Below are positions 47,577 through 56,391 of a stretch of 64,000 nt of DNA, piece by piece. Each line of letters begins with the position of its first letter. Position 1 is the first letter of the stretch. Both the position numbers and the translations under genes were made by a program. Origin of the DNA: Croceimicrobium sp965279135 (lineage in GTDB: Bacteria; Bacteroidota; Bacteroidia; Flavobacteriales; Schleiferiaceae); assembly GCA_965279135.1 (NCBI GenBank), contig OZ257133.1, forward strand, positions 2,356,001 through 2,420,000, given 5' to 3'. Below the pieces are notes generated by a model. It was given only the letters and a program-made list of their open reading frames with translations. It did not search any database and was not told the origin of the DNA.

Positions 47577-47774
47577 ATGTTCGTGACTTATGTTCTCTAT
47601 TCCTTTCAGCACAATCGCCTCTATGTTGGCTGCACAGCCAACCTAATTGCTAGATTTCAATCTCATCAATTCCTATTAAAAAAGGGATTCACCACTCATA
47701 ATAGACCCTGGTTTGTCATTGAGGTTCGCTTTCCTCAATCAAAAAAAAATGCTTTAAGGGATGAGCTGTTTTAA
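47577..47774 (+). pseudogene. Truncated GIY-YIG endonuclease-like ORF
   Basis: A 65-residue ORF beginning MFVTYVLYSFQHNRLYVGCT, a recognisable GIY-YIG core (YVLYS ... LYVGCT, with Arg26 in NLIARFQSH). It also has GFTTHNRPWFVIEVRFPQS and the region of the catalytic Glu (NALRDELF). The typical small Bacteroidota members run about 80-100 residues, continuing with a Lys-rich helix. Here a TAA cuts the frame right after the Glu, following an A9 run. After the stop the same frame reads GFDYEQIA, which resembles the lost tail. Either a shortened gene or a remnant. It adjoins the 112-bp repeat array. Confidence 0.6.
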
Positions 47775-47995
47775 GGTTTCGATTACGAACAAATAGCATA
47801 GGTGCAATGCCCACACTTTTAAAAAACATGTCATTTTAAAAATAATAAATGATCAGATTCTAATTAAAATGAAAGAACTGAACCTATTTACAAAAGGGGG
47901 TATCACAATAATTAATAGCGAAAGCTAATTCTTAATCTGCAACTATAAAATATTTTTTCTAAATTGCTAATCCTGACAACTTAACCTGATTAATC

Positions 47996-50620
47996 ATGAA
48001 AAGCTTTTACTTTTTCGTGCTATGCACGATTGGACTATCTATTAGTGCCCAGGATTATTTAAACCCTAAAATTGGTGGATTCTTTGAACAACTCTACGGC
48101 GGTGAAACTAATGAAGAAGCCATTGACCTTTGTCCAACTCAAAGTTCATATCTAGTCTCGGGATGGACGGATGTCGAGTCGGAAGGAATTACAAAGGATG
48201 CAACAATTTGGTATAATGACCGTATAGGTAAAAACGTCTACACCAGGCATTACGGTTCTATTCTAAATGATGAGGTCGCTGTAGGGATCGCCGATGTTGA
48301 TGATGAGCACTTTACATTCTGCGCTCATGTTAGCCGAAACTGGATTCAAGATGAGGTCCAAGTGGATGATTATTTAATTATTTACTATATCGAGACAGCA
48401 ACCGGAAATGTAGTCTGGACTGATACTATCATTTTTGAAGAAGAAGGTGTCGCCCCAACTGATATTCTTTATGATGGAAAAAACATATTCGTCCTTTACA
48501 ATAGGCTTAATTTGTCTGGTATTATTACTAACCAAATTGTTAAATACGATTTAACCGGAACAAAAATATGGACATCCCAAAACTACGTGAATGCATTAAC
48601 AGGAAGATGGGCGGCAGAATTTTTAGAGCATAACGGATCATTTGTTACCATTCCATATAGCTATGATTTCGACTGCCCTGAAATTATTGTTTTCAACTCC
48701 TCTGGGGCTGTTACAGCCCATAATACATTTTCAAATCAGGAAGGTAGAAGAACATACGGATTATTGAGAGATGATATTTCCGGAAAGTTTTATGCTGCTG
48801 GATATGAAATTTTAGAAGAGAATGACACTAATGCTTACGTACTATCTGTCAATGCTAACTATACCTTTTCTTCTGGACATAAATATGGCTTAATAACTGG
48901 GCAAGAGAAATTTCGTGATCTCGTACTGGCAGCAGATGGCTTACTCTGCGGAGGTGTGAGAAACAACCAGGGAGAGGGTTTATATGATGTTTACATCCAT
49001 CATTTAGATGGTAATATGCTAACTATAATGGAAGAAACATTTGGAGGGAGCACAAGTGAAAGACTATCGTCCATGATGCTGGATGAGACCCTTACTAAAT
49101 CTTTCTTCGCAGGCCATAATATCGAGTATACGATTAGTGGCAGTGGCAACGCTTATCTAGGCGGTATTACAACACAGCTATCCACTCCTCAAACATGTTT
49201 AACACCTAGAGTTTTGTTGGTAGATCAATTAGTAGGTCAAGGGTCTTCAGGTATCAACACCTGGATTAATCTTGCGAATTCCTCAGGTGTGATCAACACT
49301 GCTCATACACATAATGCAAATATCGTATTGCTGTATGATGTTGATAGAATCTTTGCGCAAGGCTCTGGAGCAACAAGTGCAACCAAAGATGAAGTTTACC
49401 AATTTGTTACTGATTTAGCAAGCGCTACACCGTCCATAACGGTAGGCTTTATTGTAGGACCGGATATGGATAAGATTGCTAAAGTGGCTAATATTATGAA
49501 AGGTGTGATCCGAGCTGGAATGACTCTGTCGGGAAAAGTTAATTACATCATGTTAGAGCATGAATATTGGAATGTCAGCGCAGACCCCGGCAATTGGAGT
49601 GTTCTGGATCCTAGTGAATATGGTTCAGGGCTTAATGCAAATCCTTGGCTAACTAACCCTCCATCAGGGTTAGCGATTGAACGGGATCAATATTTCTGGC
49701 ATATGGCCAAGGATCATGAAAGTCTGCTTCAGGAGATTGATCAAGAGTTGCAGACTAACCAGAATTGGTGGGGAGCTATTGATTACATTGGCTTCTTACA
49801 TCATCATGATAATGTAACGACAAACTATTTCGATTTATCAGCTACATCTTATTCCACGTTAACTGCCCTCGCCAATGCTGATGCGTTTAAGGCAAATGCC
49901 GCTGAAAACTTTATCGATGAGGTAGACTTTACATTTTTAGCTTATTACAGAGTAAGTTCAAACAATAATCATTTTATAGGAGGAAACTCCACCGGAGTTC
50001 CAAACTATGATATTGCAGCAAGCACTACCGGGTTTGGCAGCAGACTTAAAGCTTATTCGGATGCTAAGTCCTTTGCAAAAGGAGGGATAAATAAATTTAG
50101 ACATTTAGCCTTATTTTCTAATGAGCAACCCGTATGTGGGGATGAACTATTAGGTGGATGGCTTAATAATTCTGCTAATGATTACAATAAAGCAGAGGAT
50201 GCCTTCAACACCCAGTGGGCTGCGTCTAATTGCTCCACTTGCATTGCCGATTCCGATCAATCTGGCTATGGCTGGTTTAAATTCAGTTGCATAGATGATC
50301 ATGGTCCGTTCTCTAACTATGATCAAGTTTCGTGCGCAGGTACCGTCAATATCTCAATAGCTGAGCAAGGACTCATGGAGGATAGGATCTTTGAGATATT
50401 TCCTAACCCGACCAACGGCATGGTCGTTCTAAAAACAGATTATGACTTTACCAGACCTACCTTTTTGAGGGTTTACGATTCACATGGTAGTCTCATGCTT
50501 GAGAAAAAACTGTTAGAAAAGGAAACCAAGGTTAATTTTGAAAAATTTCCATCTGGATTCTACATTGTATCGTTAACATCAGAAAGGCTAATTTCGAACC
50601 AAAAGCTTTTAGTGCATTAA
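47996..50620 (+). CDS. T9SS type A cargo protein with an unassigned central domain
   Basis: An 874-residue secreted protein with a signal peptide (FFVLCTIGLSISAQD). Residues about 25-395 contain beta-propeller-like repeats (LVSGWTDVESEG, FYAAGYEILEE, LLCGGVRNNQGEG). From about 400 (RVLLVDQLVGQGSSG) to 790 is a different region with KVNYIMLEHEYWN, WWGAIDYIGFLHHHDN and FRHLALFSNEQP. These alternate hydrophobic strands with acidic and aromatic residues, as in a TIM-barrel hydrolase, but I recognise no family. The last 75 residues are a sorting domain (IFEIFPNPTNGMVVLK ... FPSGFYIVSLTS). The stop overlaps the next ATG (TAATG). Confidence 0.78.
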   Translation: MKSFYFFVLCTIGLSISAQDYLNPKIGGFFEQLYGGETNEEAIDLCPTQSSYLVSGWTDVESEGITKDATIWYNDRIGKNVYTRHYGSILNDEVAVGIADVDDEHFTFCAHVSRNWIQDEVQVDDYLIIYYIETATGNVVWTDTIIFEEEGVAPTDILYDGKNIFVLYNRLNLSGIITNQIVKYDLTGTKIWTSQNYVNALTGRWAAEFLEHNGSFVTIPYSYDFDCPEIIVFNSSGAVTAHNTFSNQEGRRTYGLLRDDISGKFYAAGYEILEENDTNAYVLSVNANYTFSSGHKYGLITGQEKFRDLVLAADGLLCGGVRNNQGEGLYDVYIHHLDGNMLTIMEETFGGSTSERLSSMMLDETLTKSFFAGHNIEYTISGSGNAYLGGITTQLSTPQTCLTPRVLLVDQLVGQGSSGINTWINLANSSGVINTAHTHNANIVLLYDVDRIFAQGSGATSATKDEVYQFVTDLASATPSITVGFIVGPDMDKIAKVANIMKGVIRAGMTLSGKVNYIMLEHEYWNVSADPGNWSVLDPSEYGSGLNANPWLTNPPSGLAIERDQYFWHMAKDHESLLQEIDQELQTNQNWWGAIDYIGFLHHHDNVTTNYFDLSATSYSTLTALANADAFKANAAENFIDEVDFTFLAYYRVSSNNNHFIGGNSTGVPNYDIAASTTGFGSRLKAYSDAKSFAKGGINKFRHLALFSNEQPVCGDELLGGWLNNSANDYNKAEDAFNTQWAASNCSTCIADSDQSGYGWFKFSCIDDHGPFSNYDQVSCAGTVNISIAEQGLMEDRIFEIFPNPTNGMVVLKTDYDFTRPTFLRVYDSHGSLMLEKKLLEKETKVNFEKFPSGFYIVSLTSERLISNQKLLVH

Positions 50621-50699
50621 TGCGATTCTCCGCGACCATATTTATCCTTTTCGTTTTCTTATCAAGCGTTAAAAGTCAGGCCACATTCAGATCGGAGGC
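50605..50699 (+). repeat. Duplication segment, left copy
   Basis: 95 bases identical to 52359-52453. The segment begins inside the last codons of the 874-residue gene (CTT TTA GTG CAT TAA) and continues through the signal peptide of copy 1. Confidence 0.92.
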
Positions 50700-52143
50700 T
50701 ATACTTTCAAATTATTCCAGTCGATCCACTCACTTTAAACTATATGTTGTCGGGGATTCCATTATGATGGCCTCAGTAGGTAGGTACAGAATGTTTCAAT
50801 GGACCGACTATCCTCGTTTGCTTAAATCAGACTCTAAGGGAGCTAATGCTCAAGTATTCGATTTTAACAACGTAAATATAGACTGCCCGGTCGGCAGGGG
50901 AACCTCCTGGTCTAATTCAAAAGGATATTTGTTGTTTTCTGACACGACTACCTATGCAGGCTATCAGGATCAAACCACCCTATCGCAATGCTTTTCGTAT
51001 CATGCCTATGGAAGTGACTCATTACTTTGGGAGGGCTCAGGGGTTATCTCGAATCTTTACTGGAATAGAATAGCTGTTGCTTCAAATTCTACCTTTTGGG
51101 TAGATAACAAGATAAGTAAAAAGTTTATTGCTTTAGAGGAATCAACCGGTGATACAATGCAAATCGTTAGCTATGATAGTATAGAAGCAAATTATCCAGC
51201 AAACTCAGGCTTTAAGTTGTCCCAGTTGATACTTAGCGCTTCTTTAGAAACCCCTTCTGACTCAGCTTACGGTATTGCACATTTTATAAAGCAGGACTCT
51301 ACTGGTATATTCCAACATGAGTCATTTTACGGCATCATCGATCTGAAAAATTTGAAACCATTAGCTCCGCCTATATTTTGGCCACAAACTCAAAGAATAA
51401 ACTTTAACTTTTATGACTTTGGGCTCATAAAAGATAGCCTTGAGTTTTATACCACCGGGAATTTCTACAGGAAAACTATCACCTCCAACAAATTGTATAG
51501 TTCTACAATTGACACGGTGCTTGTGCTTGATTCTCTAAGGTATCATCCAGATACTGTAAAATTTCCAGTTCATAATCGCCACAATATTTTGCGAACCAAA
51601 GGGGAGTACACACTTTATACAGAGGAAATTGAACAATACCTGGACACCGTACAATTTGGTCAGACAACTTTTAAAACAGTCCTGCTTAGAATGTATAAAG
51701 GGAATAACCTCGTCTATGAAAATAGCTTAACTACTGGCAATTTCTCTGGAGACGTGGATATAAGAATAGTTGATGCATTTGTCCTTAGCGATGGTCGCGC
51801 AATTTTAAATTTAAATATAGGCGCAAGAAGAGACGGGTATAGAATACTTTTCATAGATACGAATGGCACGAACTATCTTTCCATTGATGAGCAATCTATT
51901 GAAGCCGAAAACACCCACTTTGATATACTTCCAAATTTCGTAGATCATGAGATTCAGATAAGGGCTTCATTAAAAATCCAGGATTTAATGATCTTTGATT
52001 CAATGGGAAGAGAGATTAAACATTTTACACCTGAATCGAAGGATTTCTATATAAATGTTTCTGAGTTTTCACCTGGCCTATACTATGTTAAAACAAAACT
52101 CTTCAATGCTACGGTGCTTTTGGGAAAATTTGTTAAAAAATAG
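50620..52143 (+). CDS. T9SS cargo protein, duplicated gene copy 1
   Basis: A 507-residue secreted protein of unknown function with a signal peptide (ATIFILFVFLSSVKSQ). The passenger (to about residue 445) shares most of its sequence with the 52374 gene, including long stretches nearly identical in DNA. The sorting domain from about 448 (ASLKIQDLMIFDSMGREI ... FSPGLYYVKTKLF ... GKFVKK) is unrelated in DNA sequence to that of copy 2. The start overlaps the stop of the 874-residue gene, so the two are co-translated. Confidence 0.8.
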   Translation: MRFSATIFILFVFLSSVKSQATFRSEAILSNYSSRSTHFKLYVVGDSIMMASVGRYRMFQWTDYPRLLKSDSKGANAQVFDFNNVNIDCPVGRGTSWSNSKGYLLFSDTTTYAGYQDQTTLSQCFSYHAYGSDSLLWEGSGVISNLYWNRIAVASNSTFWVDNKISKKFIALEESTGDTMQIVSYDSIEANYPANSGFKLSQLILSASLETPSDSAYGIAHFIKQDSTGIFQHESFYGIIDLKNLKPLAPPIFWPQTQRINFNFYDFGLIKDSLEFYTTGNFYRKTITSNKLYSSTIDTVLVLDSLRYHPDTVKFPVHNRHNILRTKGEYTLYTEEIEQYLDTVQFGQTTFKTVLLRMYKGNNLVYENSLTTGNFSGDVDIRIVDAFVLSDGRAILNLNIGARRDGYRILFIDTNGTNYLSIDEQSIEAENTHFDILPNFVDHEIQIRASLKIQDLMIFDSMGREIKHFTPESKDFYINVSEFSPGLYYVKTKLFNATVLLGKFVKK

Positions 52144-52358
52144 GGCTCAATAATCGTTCGGTCTTAACAGATCCTTTGATAGGCATTTATGAATCTAAAA
52201 AGAATAACAATACTCCTTAAACCAACTACTCTGAGGATAATCGATTTCTCTGAATAGTTTAAATAAATCCGTACTAGGTGCCTACTTTAGATTTGATGGA
52301 TTCCTTTCTATATTTTTATTGCTTCGCTAATTTCAGACTGATTTATTTCTAGTAAAAT

Positions 52359-52453
52359 GCTTTTAGTGCATTAATGCGATTCTCCGCGACCATATTTATC
52401 CTTTTCGTTTTCTTATCAAGCGTTAAAAGTCAGGCCACATTCAGATCGGAGGC
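52359..52453 (+). repeat. Duplication segment, right copy
   Basis: Identical to 50605-50699. Here the CTTTTAGTGCATTAA that ended the upstream gene is a non-coding fossil before the ATG of copy 2, which shows the direction of duplication: copy 2 derives from copy 1's locus. Confidence 0.92.
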
Positions 52454-53903
52454 ATTACTATCAAATTATTCTAGTCGATCCACTCATTTTAAGCTGTATG
52501 TTGTCGGGGATTCCATCATGATGGCCTCAGTTGGTAGATATAGGGTCTTTCAATGGACAGACTATCCTCGCTTGTTAAAGACAGATGCTCAGGGAGCTAA
52601 TGTTCAAGTATTTGATTTGAATAATGTAAATCTGGATTGCCCGGTCGGTCGGGGAACTTCCTGGACTAATTCAAAAGGGTATTTGTTGTTTTCTGACACG
52701 ACAACCTATGCAGGTTATAAAGATAAAACGACCTTATCGCAATGCTTTTCGTTTCATGCTTATGGAAGTGATTCAATTCTTTGGAATGGCGAAGGTTCAA
52801 TATATGTCCCTTATGGAAATGGAACCCAAATTACCGTTGCCTCTAACTCTACGTTTTGGATTGATAACATCCTTAGTGAAGAGTTTACGGCAGTAGATCA
52901 GTTAACAGGCGACACTACCCTAACAATATCTTATGATAGTATTGCACGTAATTACCCTGCATCATTTGACTATCAACTGTTTGAATATTCACTATATGCT
53001 CCCTCAGAGTCGAATTCGGATTCAGCATATGGATTTGCACATTTCGTTAAGCGAGACTCCGCCGGGAATCCATTAGCTTTCGAGTCCTATTACAGTTTAG
53101 TTGACTTGAAAGATTTGAGCCTTCTAGCCCCGCCAATTTTTTGGCCTTCAGAGGTATTTTACTTTGATCCTAATGGCTTTGGAATCTTGAAAGATAGTAT
53201 CGAGTACTACCCAAATGGACACTTTTATCGGAAAACAATCACCTCCGAAAGAATTTACAATTCAATGATTGATACGGTGCTTGTACTCGATTCTTTAAGG
53301 TATCATCCAGATACTGTTAAATTTCCAGTTCATAATCGCCACCATATTTTCCGCACCAAAGGGAACTTCACGCTCTATTTGGAGGAAATTGAACAATACC
53401 TGGACACGGTACAATTTGGTCAGTCAACTATTGAAACAGTTCTGCTTAGAATGTATAATGGGAATAACCTCGTCTATGAAAAGAGCTTAATCACCAGCAA
53501 TTTCTCTGGAGACGGGGATATAAGAATAGTTGATGCATTTGTCCTTAGCGATGGTCGCGCAATTCTAAATTTAAATATAGGCGCAAGAAGAGACGGGTAT
53601 AGAATACTTTTCTTAGATACGAATGGCACGAACTATCTTTCCATTGATGAGCAATCTATTGAAGGCGAAAACACTCGCTTTGATATACTTCCAAATTTCG
53701 TAGATCATGAGATTCAGATAAAGACCTCAGCGATAATTAAGGAATTAAAAATCGTTGATGCCATGGGACGTGTGCATTTAAGCGTCCCTTATGAAACGAT
53801 GGAAATGAATCTAGATGTTTCAGAATTTCCTCAGGGGATTTATTATGCGGTAGCTAGACTTAAAAATGGTACCGTCCAAACGCGTAAGTTTATTAAGAAG
53901 TAA
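52374..53903 (+). CDS. T9SS cargo protein, duplicated gene copy 2
   Basis: A 509-residue paralogue of the preceding gene with an identical signal peptide. The two align over the whole passenger, with a more diverged stretch in the middle (around residues 135-275) and near-identical DNA from about residue 370 to 448. The sorting domain (SAIIKELKIVDAMGRVHL ... FPQGIYYAVARLKNG ... KFIKK) differs sharply from that of copy 1. No catalytic motif is seen. A 230-bp spacer without an obvious promoter separates it from copy 1. Confidence 0.8.
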   Translation: MRFSATIFILFVFLSSVKSQATFRSEALLSNYSSRSTHFKLYVVGDSIMMASVGRYRVFQWTDYPRLLKTDAQGANVQVFDLNNVNLDCPVGRGTSWTNSKGYLLFSDTTTYAGYKDKTTLSQCFSFHAYGSDSILWNGEGSIYVPYGNGTQITVASNSTFWIDNILSEEFTAVDQLTGDTTLTISYDSIARNYPASFDYQLFEYSLYAPSESNSDSAYGFAHFVKRDSAGNPLAFESYYSLVDLKDLSLLAPPIFWPSEVFYFDPNGFGILKDSIEYYPNGHFYRKTITSERIYNSMIDTVLVLDSLRYHPDTVKFPVHNRHHIFRTKGNFTLYLEEIEQYLDTVQFGQSTIETVLLRMYNGNNLVYEKSLITSNFSGDGDIRIVDAFVLSDGRAILNLNIGARRDGYRILFLDTNGTNYLSIDEQSIEGENTRFDILPNFVDHEIQIKTSAIIKELKIVDAMGRVHLSVPYETMEMNLDVSEFPQGIYYAVARLKNGTVQTRKFIKK

Positions 53904-53961
53904 ATCACCATAGTCTGATATTGTGATGATTCCCAATTTCCTTGATACCTAAACCACTTTA

Positions 53962-53976
53962 TGCAACATTGTTGTA
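53962..53976. promoter_or_regulatory. Palindromic operator, copy 1
   Basis: TGCAACATTGTTGTA, one base short of a perfect 7-1-7 palindrome. It covers the -33 TTG of the promoter. Confidence 0.7.
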
Positions 53977-53999
53977 AAAAGAATAATCCAATATATTTG
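53969..53999 (+). promoter_or_regulatory. Promoter of the DUF5916/COG0523 operon
   Basis: TTG (53969-53971), 20 bases, TATATTTG (53992-53999). Both elements are overlapped by the two palindromes described separately. The predicted leader to the ATG at 54180 is about 170 bases. Confidence 0.7.
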
Positions 54000-54012
54000 C
54001 AACATTGTTGCA
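53998..54012. promoter_or_regulatory. Palindromic operator, copy 2
   Basis: TGCAACATTGTTGCA, a perfect palindrome around a central T. It starts at the last two bases of the -7 box and spans the expected transcription start. Centre-to-centre distance to copy 1 is 36 bp. A dimeric repressor such as a Fur-family (Zur-like) protein is a reasonable candidate. Confidence 0.75.
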
Positions 54013-54179
54013 TTTATGTTTTTCCCCACGAAATACAGCCTAAAAGCCGGACATCTTAGCACCTTTCCTTATTCCTTCTGCTGGGGAATGTTTACTGACT
54101 TACCTCATTTCACTAGCAGCAAAGAGCATCAGTCTTATTGCAACTTTATTTTGAAAAATGCAATCAAGTTTAATGGACT

Positions 54180-56390
54180 ATGAGCTTCTCCTACAAAGGA
54201 TTATGCAGCCTATTAGTTCTAACCTCTATTACCTTGAATGCACAACAAAATTTAGACTTCCCTCCAAGCGATACCGCTATAAACATCGAAGTGACAAGAG
54301 CAAAAGGAAACATCACTGTGGACGGAATACTAAACGAAACCGATTGGAAGCAAGCTGAAGTTGTTGACGGCTTTTTTCGCCGGGAACCCCGACAAAATGG
54401 TAAACTAAATTACCCCACCCAAGCTAGATTTCTATTCGATGATAAATACCTCTATGTAGGGGCTTACTGCCGGGACACGCTGGGCCAGGAAGGAATTCGT
54501 ATTCAGGACTTAAGACGAGATTTTGGTAGCGGAAATGATCAATTCGGCATTGCCTTAGACCCTCAAAATCTCAAGCAATACGCTCAAGTTTTTGAAACCA
54601 CACCCTATGGCAACCAAAGCGACTTTCAAAATTTTAATGGAAACAACTATGACTCCGGCTGGAATACATTGTGGAAGGTAAGAACCTCCCGCACCGACTC
54701 TGGATATTATGCTGAATTCGCAATTCCATTTAAGTCACTTCGCTATGACAAAACAATGGGAACTTTGGATAGCAATGAGACTTTAAAATGGGGAATCACA
54801 ATGCAAAGAAGAGCATTAAGAGATTACGAAGTCTCTTCCTTTCCTGCGATACCTCAGGCTTTGTCAATGTACAGGATGACTTACGCTGCTCAATTAGTAG
54901 GCCTGGAAGCTCCCCCTCCTTCTGCTAATATTAGAGTAGCGCCCTACACATTGTACCAATTAGACAATATCCAAAGTGAAAACGAGCCGGTTCTTCAAAG
55001 CGCAATAAAGCTTGGAGGAGACGCAAAATGGGCCATCAACCCTCACTCCGTTCTGGACATAACGGTTAATACCGACTTCGCACAAGCAGATCTGGATCAA
55101 GCGGTTAATAATCTTGAGCGCTTTAATATTTTCTTTCCGGAGCAACGGCAGTTCTTTCTTGAGAATTCTGGAATATGGGCCGGCGCTTCGCAAAGGTCCA
55201 TCCGTCCGTTTTTTAGCAGACGCATAGGATTAGAGGGCGATTTTAATGCTCGACCGGCACCTATTGAGCTAGGTACTAGATATACCCTAAGGACAGAAAA
55301 ACAGACCATTGCCGCCCTATTAGTTAGACAAGCTGAAACCGAGAGTTCTCAACGTGCAAATTTTGGGGTCGGTAGATACCTTAGAAACTATGGCCGAGAA
55401 AACAATGTAGGATTTATGCTCACTCATAGGCTAGATGAAAATTCTACGAGCCTGAACTTGCCACAAAACAACAATTCCACCTTAAGTATTGATGGGCAGA
55501 TCCGACCGAGCAGCAATTTGGATATCCAATACTTATTCTCCTCGTCGATCGACGAGGAAGTTGGTTATGCGGGAAGATTCCAAATCAGAAACACGAGTAA
55601 TGAGTATACTCTGAGCTGGACCTCAGAAATCATCGATGAGCGATACAAGCCCGAAATGGGTTTTGTAAGACAAAACAACCTGATTGCACATAGTCTTAAT
55701 GGCTACTATATCTGGAGACCCAAGAATATAGATTGGATAAGACGGTGGGACCCTGGAGTATTTCTGAGTCTAAACCAAGATGCTACAAACCCCAACAACT
55801 TCCAACAGGCAAGTATCTACATCTTCCCAGTCTATCTCTGGTTTAAAAACAACAGCTTCCTGGAAATAGCCATTAATCCAATCTGGCAAAACATAAATTT
55901 CGATTTTGCACCACTTGGACTCGAAATTGAAGAAGGTATATACCAGTACAATAGATTTTTTGCCTGGTATTACAGCGATCAATCTAAAAAGCTCTCCGCG
56001 AGCATAAGCACCAGTTTAGGTAGATTTTATAACGGAACGAATAATACCATTGGCGCTTCGGGGCGCTACTCCCCTATACCGCATGTTTCATTGAACATAG
56101 ACTACTCATATAACAGTCTAATTGGCGTGGGTGTAAATCAATCAGATCTTGATATAAATCTAGTGTCGGTTGGCTCTCGCCTTGCTCTAAACCCAAGAGT
56201 TCAATTATCTACTTTCTACCAATACAATAGCCTAGACTTTCAAGGGAGATGGAACATCCGGTTTAGTTGGGAATTTCAACCCCTTTCATTTGTCTACATC
56301 GTATTTAATGACTCCAGAATATTCTACTCCAAAGAACCCTTTCAGGAGCAGCAACTAATTTCTAAAATCACCTATATAAAACAATTTTAA
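54180..56390 (+). CDS. DUF5916 outer-membrane protein with CBM9-like N-terminus
   Basis: A 736-residue exported protein with a signal peptide (LCSLLVLTSITLNAQQ). Residues about 40-235 form a carbohydrate-binding family 9-like sandwich (ITVDGILNETDWKQAE, FLFDDKYLYVGAYCRD, YYAEFAIPFKSLRY). From about 250 it matches DUF5916, a predicted outer-membrane beta-barrel (NTDFAQADLDQAVNNLERF, FPEQRQFFLENSGIW, then alternating strands to TYIKQF with a terminal Phe). The family is common in Bacteroidota and uncharacterised. It is the first gene of an operon with a COG0523 metallochaperone GTPase, one base apart, behind a palindrome-covered promoter, which hints at metal-dependent control. Confidence 0.86.
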   Translation: MSFSYKGLCSLLVLTSITLNAQQNLDFPPSDTAINIEVTRAKGNITVDGILNETDWKQAEVVDGFFRREPRQNGKLNYPTQARFLFDDKYLYVGAYCRDTLGQEGIRIQDLRRDFGSGNDQFGIALDPQNLKQYAQVFETTPYGNQSDFQNFNGNNYDSGWNTLWKVRTSRTDSGYYAEFAIPFKSLRYDKTMGTLDSNETLKWGITMQRRALRDYEVSSFPAIPQALSMYRMTYAAQLVGLEAPPPSANIRVAPYTLYQLDNIQSENEPVLQSAIKLGGDAKWAINPHSVLDITVNTDFAQADLDQAVNNLERFNIFFPEQRQFFLENSGIWAGASQRSIRPFFSRRIGLEGDFNARPAPIELGTRYTLRTEKQTIAALLVRQAETESSQRANFGVGRYLRNYGRENNVGFMLTHRLDENSTSLNLPQNNNSTLSIDGQIRPSSNLDIQYLFSSSIDEEVGYAGRFQIRNTSNEYTLSWTSEIIDERYKPEMGFVRQNNLIAHSLNGYYIWRPKNIDWIRRWDPGVFLSLNQDATNPNNFQQASIYIFPVYLWFKNNSFLEIAINPIWQNINFDFAPLGLEIEEGIYQYNRFFAWYYSDQSKKLSASISTSLGRFYNGTNNTIGASGRYSPIPHVSLNIDYSYNSLIGVGVNQSDLDINLVSVGSRLALNPRVQLSTFYQYNSLDFQGRWNIRFSWEFQPLSFVYIVFNDSRIFYSKEPFQEQQLISKITYIKQF

Positions 56391-56391
56391 A

